Shown here one piece after another: positions 8,889 to 18,217 of a DNA stretch of 64,000 nucleotides (positions are counted from its first letter, which is position 1; each line of letters opens with the position of its first letter). The position numbers were made by a program, and so were the translations under genes. The DNA is taken from positions 496,001 through 560,000 of the forward strand of contig JASLQO010000013.1 of the NCBI GenBank assembly GCA_030744435.1, written 5' to 3'. The notes below the pieces were generated by a model. It ran no database searches. It worked only from the letters and a program-made list of their open reading frames with translations, and had not been told where the DNA came from. The stretch is from JASLQO01 sp002327525. GTDB lineage: Bacteria > Pseudomonadota > Gammaproteobacteria > Pseudomonadales > Azotimanducaceae.

Positions 8889-9463
8889 TGCGCTTCTATC
8901 TGGACTTCAAGTCTCCGGCCGCTTACCTCGCGATGCGGCCCACCCTCGCGCTCGTGCACAAACATGGTCTCGACGTCCGCTGGCTACCCTATCTCTCTTC
9001 TCAACAGCGCGTGCTGGAACCCATGGCACAGGAGACGAGGGGCGAAACCCATCGACGTGTGCGGGCGCTAGCGCGCCGGGACGTTCATCTCATGTACGCC
9101 GATATCCAGGGGCTCGAAATGATCTTCCCCGAACACCTGGCCCAGACGGATCTCGCGCTCTGTGCATTGCTAGCGCTCAAGGAGTCGCCAGTCGATTTCA
9201 TACTTGCGGCGTTTCGGAGCTATTGGGTGGATCACGCCGATCTGAATGATGCAGACGTGGTGCGCGAGTTGCTGGCCACATCGGGCCAAGATCCGCCCAC
9301 GTTGGATGTCCGGAATTACGCGGAGTCACTTGCGCGCAATCAGCTCGATGCGCAGGAACGCGGCGTGGTGGACGTGCCTGCCTATGTGATAGGGGAGCAG
9401 GTGTTCATCGGACGCGAACACCTGCCCTGGATAGAGCAAATGGTGATCGAGTTGGCCGCATAG
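8885..9463 (+). CDS. DsbA-like thioredoxin-fold protein, coupled paralogue
   Basis: A 192-residue paralogue of the preceding gene starting at the overlapping ATGATG (8885 or 8888). An upstream in-frame start at 8828 would only add residues encoded inside its neighbour. Marks are FYLDFKSPAAYLAMRPTL at the N-terminus and GVVDVPAYVIGEQVFIGREHLP near the C-terminus, with no CxxC. The 4-bp overlap points to one transcript and coupled translation. Both copies share the Ser-Pro active-site signature, so a glutathione-linked isomerase or transferase pair is likely; the substrate is not evident. Confidence 0.8.
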   Translation: MMRFYLDFKSPAAYLAMRPTLALVHKHGLDVRWLPYLSSQQRVLEPMAQETRGETHRRVRALARRDVHLMYADIQGLEMIFPEHLAQTDLALCALLALKESPVDFILAAFRSYWVDHADLNDADVVRELLATSGQDPPTLDVRNYAESLARNQLDAQERGVVDVPAYVIGEQVFIGREHLPWIEQMVIELAA

Positions 9464-9479
9464 CCTCAAGACACCCGAA

Positions 9480-12400
9480 TCAGGGAGCCGCGCAACTCGA
9501 ACCCTCGTAAAGCCCGATGTTGTCGATACGCACGTCGTGACTACTCTGAGCGAAGTCGAAGGCGACGCGTGCACGCAAATCGGTTTCTGTTGCGGTGAAG
9601 GTATGGCTGAACTGCTGCATCGAGGTGGTCAGGTTCACCTGAAAACGCCCACCGCTGATATTGCGCCAATCATCCAGATTGGTATCGAGGTAGGCGGCCA
9701 TCACTCTGGATTCGAGGGCTCTTGCATCGTAGCAAAGCGTGTATTCCTGCCCGCCGGTCACGGCCACGGAGTGGCTCACCTGCACGTGCCAGGGCTGCGC
9801 GGATGCTTCTCGAACGTTGACGTACAGCTGACCAAACACGACGGAGATGGAGTCGGCAGCGGTCTCCACCGTGTTCCAGTGATCGTCTAACTGGCCCGCT
9901 GAGAAAGCCCCGCCGCTGGTGATCAGATTGCCCGGGCGGGGGTCTTGCGGCGATTGCTCGGAGAAGAACATCATGTCGTTGCTAAACAGGCCCCCGGCGT
10001 TCTGTAATTGGAGAAAGTGCAGCCCACCTGGAACGGGCAGTGCCCCGAGCTCGACGATCAGCACTTCTTCGGCGCAGTCGGGCAGGGTGCCGGACTCACA
10101 ACGCACCTCACCCGGAACCTTGCGGCCGTCGACGAAAACCGAGGCCCCGAATTGTACGTGCCGCGCTTTCAAACTCAACGCGGATGCATCATTCAAGAAA
10201 GGCAGGTCCACATTGCGGGTCTGTTCTTCGATGGGTGCTAGCGGCCACAGCGCGGGTTGGGGATTGTCGACATCGACGTTGGGGCCGGCTCGACCTGTTA
10301 GCGTGACGATGAGTTTTCCATCGGCGGCAGCCTCGATCAGCTGCTCGGTGGTCCAGATACCACTGTCGTCGAGAGTCTGGTAGGTGCCATCGCGATACTC
10401 CAGCTGGATGGGCGTGGCCGTGGCGCCTGCCAACTGCACACCCTCACCCTGCAGCAGTATCGCCTTCTCGGTGGCGGAGGCTTCCAGCGTATCGAGAATC
10501 CTCGTAGTCTCGCTGAGTGCGGCAGTGCCGGTATTGAGGGTCACCTGCCGGGCGAAACTGCCCGAGAATCCCGTACTCCCCTGCAGGACCATCTCCCAGA
10601 TATCGGCAGAGGCGCCGGCGAGCATCCACACGTCACGCTCGGGAAAGGTGTCATCCATGCGCACGATCGTCATCAGGTCGATGATGTTGAGGCGCGCCTG
10701 AGGAGTGACCATCCAGCGATCGTAGGCGCCTCGCCAGGTGGGAGCGTCCATTCCGGTGCCTGGTGTGTTGGTACTCACGAGAAAGGGCATCTTGTGACAG
10801 TCGCCGCAGGTCGGCGCACCGGTGGTCTTGCCGCTCGCATTGTGGATGAAACTGAATTCGAAGAAACCGTCCTCGGCGTTAGGGGTGAGTTGGTTGTGGA
10901 AGGGGCGCGTGGGCGGTGGCGGATAGGGCACGCTCAGCAGGAACCGTGACATGGCGTGGCGCGCCCCCGCATCGAGCGCACCGGGTTTCCCTTCATCGTT
11001 CGTCGGGCAGCTTCCCTGGTCACACATGGTGCTGGCGAGGCCACCGTCCACGATGACGCGCGTACAACTTTCGGGATTCTTCGCATCGCAGTTCGGAGGC
11101 TGTGCTGAGTTGATGGACGATGTGTTGTTGCCGCCGTAGGGGTCACCCGGTATGCCGTCCCAGTGGTAGGGCGCGGTGTCACGCAGGCCGCGGATCGGCA
11201 TGGTGAGACGCGGCGGTATCTGGGTGCAACCCGCCACGTCGCAGATGGGGGTGTCTAGTACCCAGGTGAGCTGGTCCGTATGCCCGTCGGGGTGGCAGCT
11301 TTCGCAGGAAAAGGTGCTGGTGGTCGAGGCGTTGGCGTCATTGAACGCGAGGCGTCCCTGCTTGACATCCGAGGGGGTTGGATCGTCCAGGGTGATCGTG
11401 GCTGTAACACTCAGTTCCGGTGGTGCTGAGAGGTCGACCAGAGTTACGCTGTTGTCGCCGACATTGAGCACCCAGGCGCTGAGGGGGGCGCCATCCGGTG
11501 CCGATTGCAGGGCGATACCACGAGGAATGGCTCCGACCTCAATGCGGTCGAGCACGGTACCGGTACCGGGGTCGAGGGTGAACAGCTTGTTGGAGCTGGC
11601 GGCAGTGACGATGAGCATGCTGTCGTCTTCGCTTACGCGGATCGCAAATGGCGTAGCTAGTGCCATGCCAGGGGCCGGATGCGCCGGCGGTCTCGGCTCC
11701 AGATCGAAGAAGGCGTGTTGCCCGCAGCCGGTATCGCAATCGATACGTGTTATCTGATTGAGAAACGCGCGATTTTCCATTTCCGCGAGGCCGTGTTTGC
11801 GCGTGCCGGCTTTGCCGTTCGCATCGTTGCGGGCATCGCTCTGGGAGATGAACACCCGGCCGTTGCTGTCCACGTCGAGGCCGTACAGAAGCGTACCGAC
11901 ACCTTCCACGGTGTCGATCAGCTGGTCGTTCGTGGTATCGAAGACGAACAGATCCCGGTCCGGAATCGCGTTGTTTTTAACGATGTCCGCGTTGTAGTGC
12001 GTCGAGAGTACGTTGTTGTTGGTGAACACGTGCTCGACCGCATCGAAGGTGCAGGTGTCGCCGTCGATTTTCTCCGGGGTGCATCCGGAAAGCTGGGTCT
12101 GGTTGTTCGACTCGAACGCAACGACGTACAGACGACCATCGCGCACGACGATTGCCCGTGGATCCTGCGCTTGTACCGGCAGGCGGTCGGTCACAGTGTA
12201 GGTGTCGGTGTCGACCACCGCGATCTCGTTGCCGGGAGAGAGCGCCACGTAGGCTTTGTGTGTGTTGGCAAAAGCAACGCCCACGGGCTCGTCGAAACGG
12301 GTGGAGAACGTTGTGTCGTCGATTGCCTGTACTGTGGCAATTACTTCGTGAAACGTCGGACTCGTGGCGTCGGTGTCGATCACGCTCACAGTGTCCGAGA

Positions 12401-13463
12401 CGTGGTTGGCTACCCAGATCTCCCTGCCGTCCGGACGCACGGCGAGGCCCACCGGGTCGATGCCGACGTTGATGCGCCTGACGATAGCGCGCGTTGCCGT
12501 GTCGATGACGTCTACCGTGTCTGCCGGTGTGTTGGCTGCGTAGACCAACCCGCCGCTGACGGTAATTGGCCGGGCATGCGGGCTCATGAACGTGGGGTGT
12601 CCAGCGTTCTCGAAACGTATCGATTCTCCACCGCCTCGAAAAGCCACGCTGGTCGAACCGCGAATGGCGGCACCTTCTCTGAAGTTCAGAAACAATCGGT
12701 TACGCGCGGGATCGAAAGAGACCTTTGTCGCGCTGTTGAAGAACACGGCAAAGGTGGGTGTGGCGTTGCGCGGGACGGTGACGGTGATGGGAGACGGGTG
12801 TGGACCGCTGATACAGGCGCCGCTCGCATCCGTTTCGCACAGGAGGATAGTGGACAGCAGATCGCTGTTGTCCGCAACCACCGCCTCGACGTCCACTGTC
12901 GCGGCGGCACCGAGGTTGATCGTGGCAATGGTGAAAAAGCCGAACCCATCATCCTTCGGAGCCTCGGACACGCCGTTGCCGCCGACAGTGGCGGCGAGCG
13001 CTATTATGTCCGGGGCGGGGAGCGTACTTGCGGAGAACAGCAGCGTATTGAGCCCGGGAACAACTGGAGCGGGGCCATCGTTGTCACAGTGGAAGGCGAA
13101 TTCTACCTGCGTGGTTGGAGTCTCTGAGTTGGCGGTGAGTCCCAACACGAAACTCTGTGACCCACCCGGAGGGATGTCCACCGGCGTGTCGCGTTGGCCG
13201 ACCGGCTGATTGGTCGCCGGGTCAGTTGTCTGATACGAAAAAGTGGCGTCCAGTGATGTGGCGACGGAGACAGAGCAGTTGGTGAGTGTGCTGTCGGAGG
13301 AGGAGACCACCGTCGCGAAAAGCGTAGCGAGACTACCCGTGTGAACGCTTCGGCTGGCGGGCAGCGTGGATGAAAAGATGGCAGCGGCGGAATGGCTCGA
13401 AAGTGCGAGGAACGCTGTCAAAACCAAACTCCTCACGAGTGTTTGTGAGTTGATTCTGCACAT
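9480..13463 (-). CDS. Very large secreted diheme beta-propeller protein with shared N-terminal module
   Basis: A 1327-residue protein. A signal peptide is followed at residues 34-276 by the same beta-rich module seen in the serine hydrolase at 5781. Next come YVTN-type propeller blades (TPADTVDVIDTATRAIVRRI, GLAVRPDGREIWVANHVSDT) from about 290 to 690. Two c-type heme motifs follow, CESCH near 720 and CGDCH near 888, inside a region resembling di-heme peroxidase-type proteins. The last 130 residues look like a carbohydrate-binding jelly roll (DDHWNTVE...VRIDNIGLYEG). An extracellular or cell-surface electron-transfer role is plausible. The combination is unusual and I know no named family for the whole chain. 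Confidence 0.75.
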   Translation of the reverse strand: MCRINSQTLVRSLVLTAFLALSSHSAAAIFSSTLPASRSVHTGSLATLFATVVSSSDSTLTNCSVSVATSLDATFSYQTTDPATNQPVGQRDTPVDIPPGGSQSFVLGLTANSETPTTQVEFAFHCDNDGPAPVVPGLNTLLFSASTLPAPDIIALAATVGGNGVSEAPKDDGFGFFTIATINLGAAATVDVEAVVADNSDLLSTILLCETDASGACISGPHPSPITVTVPRNATPTFAVFFNSATKVSFDPARNRLFLNFREGAAIRGSTSVAFRGGGESIRFENAGHPTFMSPHARPITVSGGLVYAANTPADTVDVIDTATRAIVRRINVGIDPVGLAVRPDGREIWVANHVSDTVSVIDTDATSPTFHEVIATVQAIDDTTFSTRFDEPVGVAFANTHKAYVALSPGNEIAVVDTDTYTVTDRLPVQAQDPRAIVVRDGRLYVVAFESNNQTQLSGCTPEKIDGDTCTFDAVEHVFTNNNVLSTHYNADIVKNNAIPDRDLFVFDTTNDQLIDTVEGVGTLLYGLDVDSNGRVFISQSDARNDANGKAGTRKHGLAEMENRAFLNQITRIDCDTGCGQHAFFDLEPRPPAHPAPGMALATPFAIRVSEDDSMLIVTAASSNKLFTLDPGTGTVLDRIEVGAIPRGIALQSAPDGAPLSAWVLNVGDNSVTLVDLSAPPELSVTATITLDDPTPSDVKQGRLAFNDANASTTSTFSCESCHPDGHTDQLTWVLDTPICDVAGCTQIPPRLTMPIRGLRDTAPYHWDGIPGDPYGGNNTSSINSAQPPNCDAKNPESCTRVIVDGGLASTMCDQGSCPTNDEGKPGALDAGARHAMSRFLLSVPYPPPPTRPFHNQLTPNAEDGFFEFSFIHNASGKTTGAPTCGDCHKMPFLVSTNTPGTGMDAPTWRGAYDRWMVTPQARLNIIDLMTIVRMDDTFPERDVWMLAGASADIWEMVLQGSTGFSGSFARQVTLNTGTAALSETTRILDTLEASATEKAILLQGEGVQLAGATATPIQLEYRDGTYQTLDDSGIWTTEQLIEAAADGKLIVTLTGRAGPNVDVDNPQPALWPLAPIEEQTRNVDLPFLNDASALSLKARHVQFGASVFVDGRKVPGEVRCESGTLPDCAEEVLIVELGALPVPGGLHFLQLQNAGGLFSNDMMFFSEQSPQDPRPGNLITSGGAFSAGQLDDHWNTVETAADSISVVFGQLYVNVREASAQPWHVQVSHSVAVTGGQEYTLCYDARALESRVMAAYLDTNLDDWRNISGGRFQVNLTTSMQQFSHTFTATETDLRARVAFDFAQSSHDVRIDNIGLYEGSSCAAP

Positions 13464-13632
13464 AGTGAATGTTGCGAGCGTACGAGCGCTCGGTCTCCCG
13501 ATTCCTGCCCGACGCCCATTTTATCAACATTTCTCTCACGAAGCCGCTCGGCGGAAGTATGTCCCGGGCAACAAGCGAGTGAATGAGTGAAGTCTGGATG
13601 TTGTCAGAAGCCCTCGGCCTTTCGCTACAGTG

Positions 13633-13876
13633 GGCCTGGGCGTTCAGATTGTGCTTAAGGGCCAGGACATGGTCGCGAAACGATGTGAGCACGGGGTCCA
13701 TGCTGGCCTCGGCGCGGCGCATGGCTTTAATCAGTGCCGCGTACTTGCGTTCCGATGCCTGTAGCTGGCGCGTGCTCGAGGTACGCGATCTGGCGTTGGT
13801 GATCTGTTCCGTTTCGGAACGCCATTCGTCGAACAGATCTTCGGACACATCTTCGATGGCGTCGATGCGGCTCCGG
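13633..13876 (-). pseudogene. DUF2959 family protein, internal remnant
   Basis: Codons for IDAIEDVSEDLFDEWRSETE, then RKYAALIKAMRRAEASMDPV and LALKHNLNAQA, match the coiled-coil centre of DUF2959 proteins, which are secreted helical proteins of unknown role found mainly in gammaproteobacteria. The N-terminal half and signal peptide are missing upstream of about 13876. After NAQA the frame leaves the family and runs into the promoter region of the diheme gene. This is a remnant, not a functional gene. Confidence 0.7.
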
Positions 13877-13985
13877 GTACAAGTCAATGTAATTGCCTAT
13901 AACCAAGACAAAGCCCTTACAACCTGTATTTGGAAGGTCATCATAGCGAGCATTGTGTGCCTCAACCCATGGCCGCCGTATCCTC

Positions 13986-14570
13986 TCAGGCAGGACCTGC
14001 GAAGGTTTCTGTGTGATATGTATGCAGCGCCAGATTCGCGGACCAATAGTCCTCGGGCAGCCCTGCCTTGCGCCTGAGTTCGTTCACGAAGGCCCGCGGT
14101 TTGGGAAGGCTCTCCCATACTGTCGGTAGAAAAGTAGCGCTGTGGCTGCCTTCTTCGATCACGAGTCCGTCGATGCCGGGCCGCAATGCGTGCAGAAGTT
14201 CCGCTTCGCTGGTAACGAACAGGGGCTGCATCGGAGAGAGAACGGAAACTTCGATGCTCAAACCGGCAAATTCCCGCTCCCGCAGTGGAGGAAATCTGGG
14301 ATCGCGAAAAGCACTGGAAAAAGCGGAGCCGGCCACGTCTTCCGCGAGAGGGCGATGAGCGTTCAGCGTTCCGATGCAGCCGCGAAGGTCGTCTGCCTTG
14401 CGCAGCGTGACGAAAGACGCCCGGATTCGTGTCAGCGAGTCGGGCAGTGTGTCGCTTTCAGGTAGGAGGGGAATTCCCTCACGAATACCGTGTTCGATGG
14501 AGCGGCGGGCGATGGTGAGCAGAATGGTGCGCTCGCGCGATTCGTACTCAGGAGAGTGCATAAGCGCCAT
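13986..14570 (-). CDS. amrA: AmmeMemoRadiSam system protein A (AMMECR1 domain)
   Basis: About 194 residues with the AMMECR1 signature LRGCIGTLNAHRPLAEDV, then AFRDPRFPPL and SIEVSVLSPMQPL. This is the domain of human AMMECR1 and of TTHA/PH-type bacterial proteins. I place the start at the ATG at 14570 (or 14561), because the longer frame to 14621 would sit inside amrB. The start overlaps the amrB stop (14548-14550) by about 20 nt, so translation is coupled. Members always travel with a MEMO1-like protein and a radical SAM enzyme. The reaction of the set was unknown when the family was named. Confidence 0.88.
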   Translation of the reverse strand: MALMHSPEYESRERTILLTIARRSIEHGIREGIPLLPESDTLPDSLTRIRASFVTLRKADDLRGCIGTLNAHRPLAEDVAGSAFSSAFRDPRFPPLREREFAGLSIEVSVLSPMQPLFVTSEAELLHALRPGIDGLVIEEGSHSATFLPTVWESLPKPRAFVNELRRKAGLPEDYWSANLALHTYHTETFAGPA

Positions 14571-15345
14571 ATCCCACGACACTACTGCGGTCTCCCGCCG
14601 TATCGCCCGAGTTGCGCACATCCAGGGTGCGTACTTCGAGCCCGTACCTTTCTGCGACCAGCATCAGTCCGTTGATGGCGTGAGCGCCGCAGGCCTCGTC
14701 GCCGAGGAGTCGAGAGCTGCGTGCCTCGATGGCCTGACTGGTGACGCGGTCTGTGTCTTGCGCCTGATCGTAAGGCAAATAGTGCGACAGATCCGAACTC
14801 ACGACGATCAGAGTCCCCTCGCCTCCCCACAGCGATTCCAGAACGGCGGCTACCGCGCTGGGTGGACAGTCGCCGACCACGAAGGGCACCAGCGCAAACT
14901 CGTCCAAGACGGTTTGCAGGAACGGCAGTTGCACCTCCAGGCAATGCTCCTCGGCGTGAGCCTCGTCCGAGACCTGTGCATATTCAAGCTCGAGCGCGCG
15001 TGCGATAGACGCTTTGTCGAGTGGTACGTTTGCCAGTGGTGAGGCGAATGCATCGACGGAAGGAAATGCCATTGCGCGCAGGTACACCCGGTGTGCGGGA
15101 CCTAGCAATACGACGCGTCTTATGCGCGCGCGGGCGCCCTGAAGCAATCCGTACACAGTTGCCGCGATGGGCCCGGAGTATGGATATCCCGCATGCGGGG
15201 CGATGATCGCCTTGGGAAAGCTGTCCGCCGGGAAGGCAGCTCTGGAAGTACGCGCCTGCTCCAGGAAGCTGGCCACGGTATCGGACAGCGTCGTCGGATC
15301 CTCCGGGTAAAAAAAGCCGGCAACCGCTGTTTGACGTGTCAGCAT
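14548..15345 (-). CDS. amrB: AmmeMemoRadiSam system protein B (MEMO1 family)
   Basis: A 265-residue MEMO1-like protein related to class III extradiol-type metal enzymes. Key stretches are AVAGFFYPEDPTTL, IAPHAGYPYSGPIAATVYG, GPAHRVYLRAMAFP, EEHCLEVQLPFLQ and SSDLSHYLP. The His, Asp and Cys in these segments correspond to the metal-site residues of human MEMO1. It is the first gene of the amrBA pair and faces the divergent amrS across a 131-bp spacer, so all three may share a bidirectional promoter region. Confidence 0.9.
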   Translation of the reverse strand: MLTRQTAVAGFFYPEDPTTLSDTVASFLEQARTSRAAFPADSFPKAIIAPHAGYPYSGPIAATVYGLLQGARARIRRVVLLGPAHRVYLRAMAFPSVDAFASPLANVPLDKASIARALELEYAQVSDEAHAEEHCLEVQLPFLQTVLDEFALVPFVVGDCPPSAVAAVLESLWGGEGTLIVVSSDLSHYLPYDQAQDTDRVTSQAIEARSSRLLGDEACGAHAINGLMLVAERYGLEVRTLDVRNSGDTAGDRSSVVGYGAYALS

Positions 15346-15476
15346 GGGTACCTCCCCTGAGTGTGGGAAGTTGGTGACACCCGCTATATGGGGCTGTCCG
15401 CCGCTTATTGCAAGTATTCCGGTGCTTTTATCCAGGACACCTTGCCATTCTGGGTGTCTGCCACCATATAGAAGGT

Positions 15477-16553
15477 ATGGAAGACACTGTCGTCAGCACC
15501 CGACACTGGCACCGACGCGATGACGGACGGGTGCAGTGTGATGTGTGTCCGCGGCGCTGCAGGCTGCGTGAGGAGCAACGCGGGCTGTGTTATGTGCGCC
15601 AGCGTCTGGACGATGAGGTCAAGCTCGTTAGTTACGGGCGTTCCAGCGGTTTCTGTGTCGATCCAATCGAGAAGAAGCCGCTCAGTCATTTCTACCCCGG
15701 CAGCAGCGTGCTGTCTTTCGGCACCGCGGGGTGTAATCTGGCATGTAAGTTCTGTCAGAACTGGGACGTGAGTAAATCACGGGAGATGGATACGCTTGCG
15801 GACCGAGCGATGCCGGAACGACTCGCCCGGGCGGCGGTGGAACTCGCGTGCCGCAGTATCGCCTTCACCTATAACGATCCGGTCATCTTCATGGAGTACG
15901 CCGTCGATGTGGCGGGGGCTTGTCACGAGGAGGGTGTGAAGAGCGTGGCGGTGACCGCGGGATACGTCGACCCGGAACCTCGCGCCGAGTTCTTTCAGGC
16001 GATGGATGCGGCCAACGTAGATCTGAAGGCATTTACCGAGCGTTTCTACCACAGGGTCTGCGGCGGGCATCTTGCGCCGGTGCTGGAAACTCTCCAATAC
16101 ATCAGACACGAGACAGAAACCTGGCTTGAGACCACCACGCTGCTGATTCCGGGTGAAAACGATTCCGAGGCTGAACTGGAAGAGATGACGGCGTGGGTGG
16201 TTGAGCATCTGGGTCCGGGTGTGCCCATGCACTTCACCGCGTTTCATCCAGACTGGAAGATGCGCGACAAACGCAGTACGCCGAGCGAGACGCTAACCCG
16301 CGCGCGTCGCATCGCCATGCGTAACGGTGTGAAGTACGCCTACACAGGCAATGTGCATGACAGCGCGGGTTCGAGCACCTGGTGCCCAAACTGCGGTGAA
16401 TTGCTGATAGAACGGGACTGGTATGTGCTCGGCCGCTGGCACCTGAATCCTCGCGGTGGTTGTCAATCGTGCGGTCAAATCGTACCGGGTCATTTCGAAG
16501 CAGCACCCGGCCAGTTCGGTGCGGGGCGCATGCGCGTACGCCTCGGCGATTGA
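15477..16553 (+). CDS. amrS: AmmeMemoRadiSam system radical SAM enzyme
   Basis: A 358-residue radical SAM protein. The cluster-binding motif is Cys86-x3-Cys90-x2-Cys93 in GCNLACKFCQNWD. A zinc-type Cys pair precedes it (CDVCPRRCRL), and a C-terminal Cys4 ribbon closes the chain (WCPNCGELL...GGCQSCGQ). These are the marks of the PflA-like AmmeMemoRadiSam enzyme. I prefer the ATG at 15477 over the frame opening at 15408, because homology starts just after it. It is divergent from amrBA. The target of the radical chemistry is unknown; modification of a protein or tRNA is only a guess. Confidence 0.9.
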   Translation: MEDTVVSTRHWHRRDDGRVQCDVCPRRCRLREEQRGLCYVRQRLDDEVKLVSYGRSSGFCVDPIEKKPLSHFYPGSSVLSFGTAGCNLACKFCQNWDVSKSREMDTLADRAMPERLARAAVELACRSIAFTYNDPVIFMEYAVDVAGACHEEGVKSVAVTAGYVDPEPRAEFFQAMDAANVDLKAFTERFYHRVCGGHLAPVLETLQYIRHETETWLETTTLLIPGENDSEAELEEMTAWVVEHLGPGVPMHFTAFHPDWKMRDKRSTPSETLTRARRIAMRNGVKYAYTGNVHDSAGSSTWCPNCGELLIERDWYVLGRWHLNPRGGCQSCGQIVPGHFEAAPGQFGAGRMRVRLGD

Positions 16554-16604
16554 GGCACTCGCATTCGCTACGCGCCGAACTTTTGCGATGCCGGGCAGCC
16601 TGAG

Positions 16605-17906
16605 TCACGCATTGGCACGTTGCAGATCGGCCCTCAGGTGCCTCGAGCCCAGGTAGTAGTTGGTGAATGAGATCAGGTAGACGAAATTCGTGGCGAGTAG
16701 CGCGATGCGCAGTGATTCGACGTCGCTCATCTGCCAGCTCTCATAGAGCAGATCGCTGATGAATCCCACGGTGGTCGGCCCGAACACCAGCCCGATGATG
16801 TTGATGATGAACAACAGCAGCGCTGAAGCGGCCGAGCGCATTGCCAGCGGGGCAAGCGATTGGGTGATTCCAAATGTCGGGCCCGTGTAGAGATTCACCA
16901 GGAACGCCGGCATGGTGTACAGCAGCAGTGACAGGGCCACGCTGTCGACGGTGAACACGCCCACACCGAAAGGTACCGCGATGAGAAAGCCTAATCCCGG
17001 CATCCACATATACCAGCGGATGTCGCGCATACTGAGCTTGTCGCAAAGGTAACCTCCGAGGAAGGTGCCCACGCCCCCGCAGATGCCGATGATGAGCCCG
17101 AGCGCCGTACCGACCTCTCCGCTACTCATGTCGTGCGCTCGCACCAGAAACGATGGCATGAAGGCAATGGCACCATAACCGACGAATGCCTGTGTCGCAG
17201 CACCCAGCGACAGATGCCGGAAAGATTTGTAACCCCACATGGTGTTCAGCACGTCCCGAAAAGGCACGTTGTGAACCTCGGGTGTGCGCCCTTCTGAATA
17301 ACCTCGTGGCGGCTCTTTCACCGTGAGCTTCATGAGCAGCGCCAGGAGCACGCCCGGGATACCGACCACGAAAAACGCGTTGCGCCAGCCGAAAAACTGA
17401 TCGATCCAGCCACCGGCGAGGTTACCGAACAGAATGCCCACCGGGATGCCGAGCGCATAGATGCCAAGGGCGGTGGCGCGGCGCTCCGGCGCGAAGTAGT
17501 CGGCCAGCAGCGAGTGCGAAGGAGGGCTGCCGCCGGCCTCGCCGATACCGACTCCGATGCGCGCGGCGAGCAGTTGCCAGAAGTTGGCGGCTGCTCCCGA
17601 GAGTGCCGTCATCAGACTCCAGATCGCCAGGCAGATGGAGATGATGGTGACGCGTGAGTGGCGGTCCGCCAGACGCGCGATGGGAATGCCGAGGGTGGCG
17701 TAGAAGATGCCGAACGCCATGCCCGTGAGCGCCCCGATCTGCGTGTCCGAAAGCCCCAATTCGTCTTTGATGGCGGGAGCCAGTATGGCGAGAATCTGGC
17801 GATCGATGAAGTTGAACACGTATACGACCACCAGGACGCCAAGCACGTAATTCGTGTAGTTCGCCGTGTACAGCGGTCTGTGCGGTGGTAACGCGGAATC
17901 TGACAT
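16605..17906 (-). CDS. MFS transporter, spinster-like
   Basis: 433 residues with 12 predicted helices. The loop 2-3 motif A appears as GIPIARLADRHSRV, and FIDRQILAILAPAIKDELGLSDTQIGALTG is typical of the spinster-type MFS group that is widespread in marine proteobacteria near acyl-CoA catabolic genes. RIGVGIGEAGGSPPSHSLLADYF marks helix 4. A GGGGAAC string precedes the ATG. Substrates of bacterial members are mostly undefined; lipids, steroids or organic acids are possible. It converges with amrS, and an inverted repeat lies directly upstream. Confidence 0.85.
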   Translation of the reverse strand: MSDSALPPHRPLYTANYTNYVLGVLVVVYVFNFIDRQILAILAPAIKDELGLSDTQIGALTGMAFGIFYATLGIPIARLADRHSRVTIISICLAIWSLMTALSGAAANFWQLLAARIGVGIGEAGGSPPSHSLLADYFAPERRATALGIYALGIPVGILFGNLAGGWIDQFFGWRNAFFVVGIPGVLLALLMKLTVKEPPRGYSEGRTPEVHNVPFRDVLNTMWGYKSFRHLSLGAATQAFVGYGAIAFMPSFLVRAHDMSSGEVGTALGLIIGICGGVGTFLGGYLCDKLSMRDIRWYMWMPGLGFLIAVPFGVGVFTVDSVALSLLLYTMPAFLVNLYTGPTFGITQSLAPLAMRSAASALLLFIINIIGLVFGPTTVGFISDLLYESWQMSDVESLRIALLATNFVYLISFTNYYLGSRHLRADLQRANA

Positions 17907-18217
17907 CTAGTTCCCCAGTGTGTCGCGCTGTGCGGTGACACACATATCCGGTGTCGTTTTGTTGTTGTTGCCTTCCGAGCGAACAGCCCATTGTGCAACC
18001 CGGCGGACAGCGGCGCTACTTTGCTGTGCCTGTTGTTCCACTGGGTCAAGACGAAATCTGTCGCAGGGCTTGCGCGGGTGAGGGTAGGTGAAATGAGAAT
18101 TCTTTGCCTGCCTGTCGTCATGCCGGATTACAGGCTTCACGAGTTCCTGCCCTGGTGACACGATGTTGTCAGCAGCGCTCTGCTATGGTGCCGATCGAGC
18201 AAACAGGGAACCACACT
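17907..18217. other. Intergenic region upstream of the MFS gene
   Basis: No gene is visible. The only structure I see is an inverted repeat, GTGTGTC at 17918-17924 and GACACAC at 17937-17943. It sits just upstream of the GGGGAAC ribosome site of the MFS gene (read on the minus strand) and could be an operator or a 5'-leader hairpin. The rest holds no recognisable coding trace until the GST pseudogene begins near 18218. Confidence 0.4.

Noticed and set aside
11679..13127. Open frame of 482 codons on the plus strand
   Set aside because: It lies antisense to the clearly coding diheme propeller gene and its protein is Arg/Val-rich without any motif. GC-rich codon bias leaves such shadows open.
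13333..13632. C-terminal part of the frame containing the DUF2959 remnant
   Set aside because: After NAQA the frame leaves the family and overlaps the promoter and signal peptide of the diheme gene; it is read-through.
15405..15475. Short GACACC/GGTGTC repeats in the amrB-amrS spacer as an operator
   Set aside because: The arms are only six bases, several overlapping versions are possible, and none is convincingly placed; not enough to claim a site.
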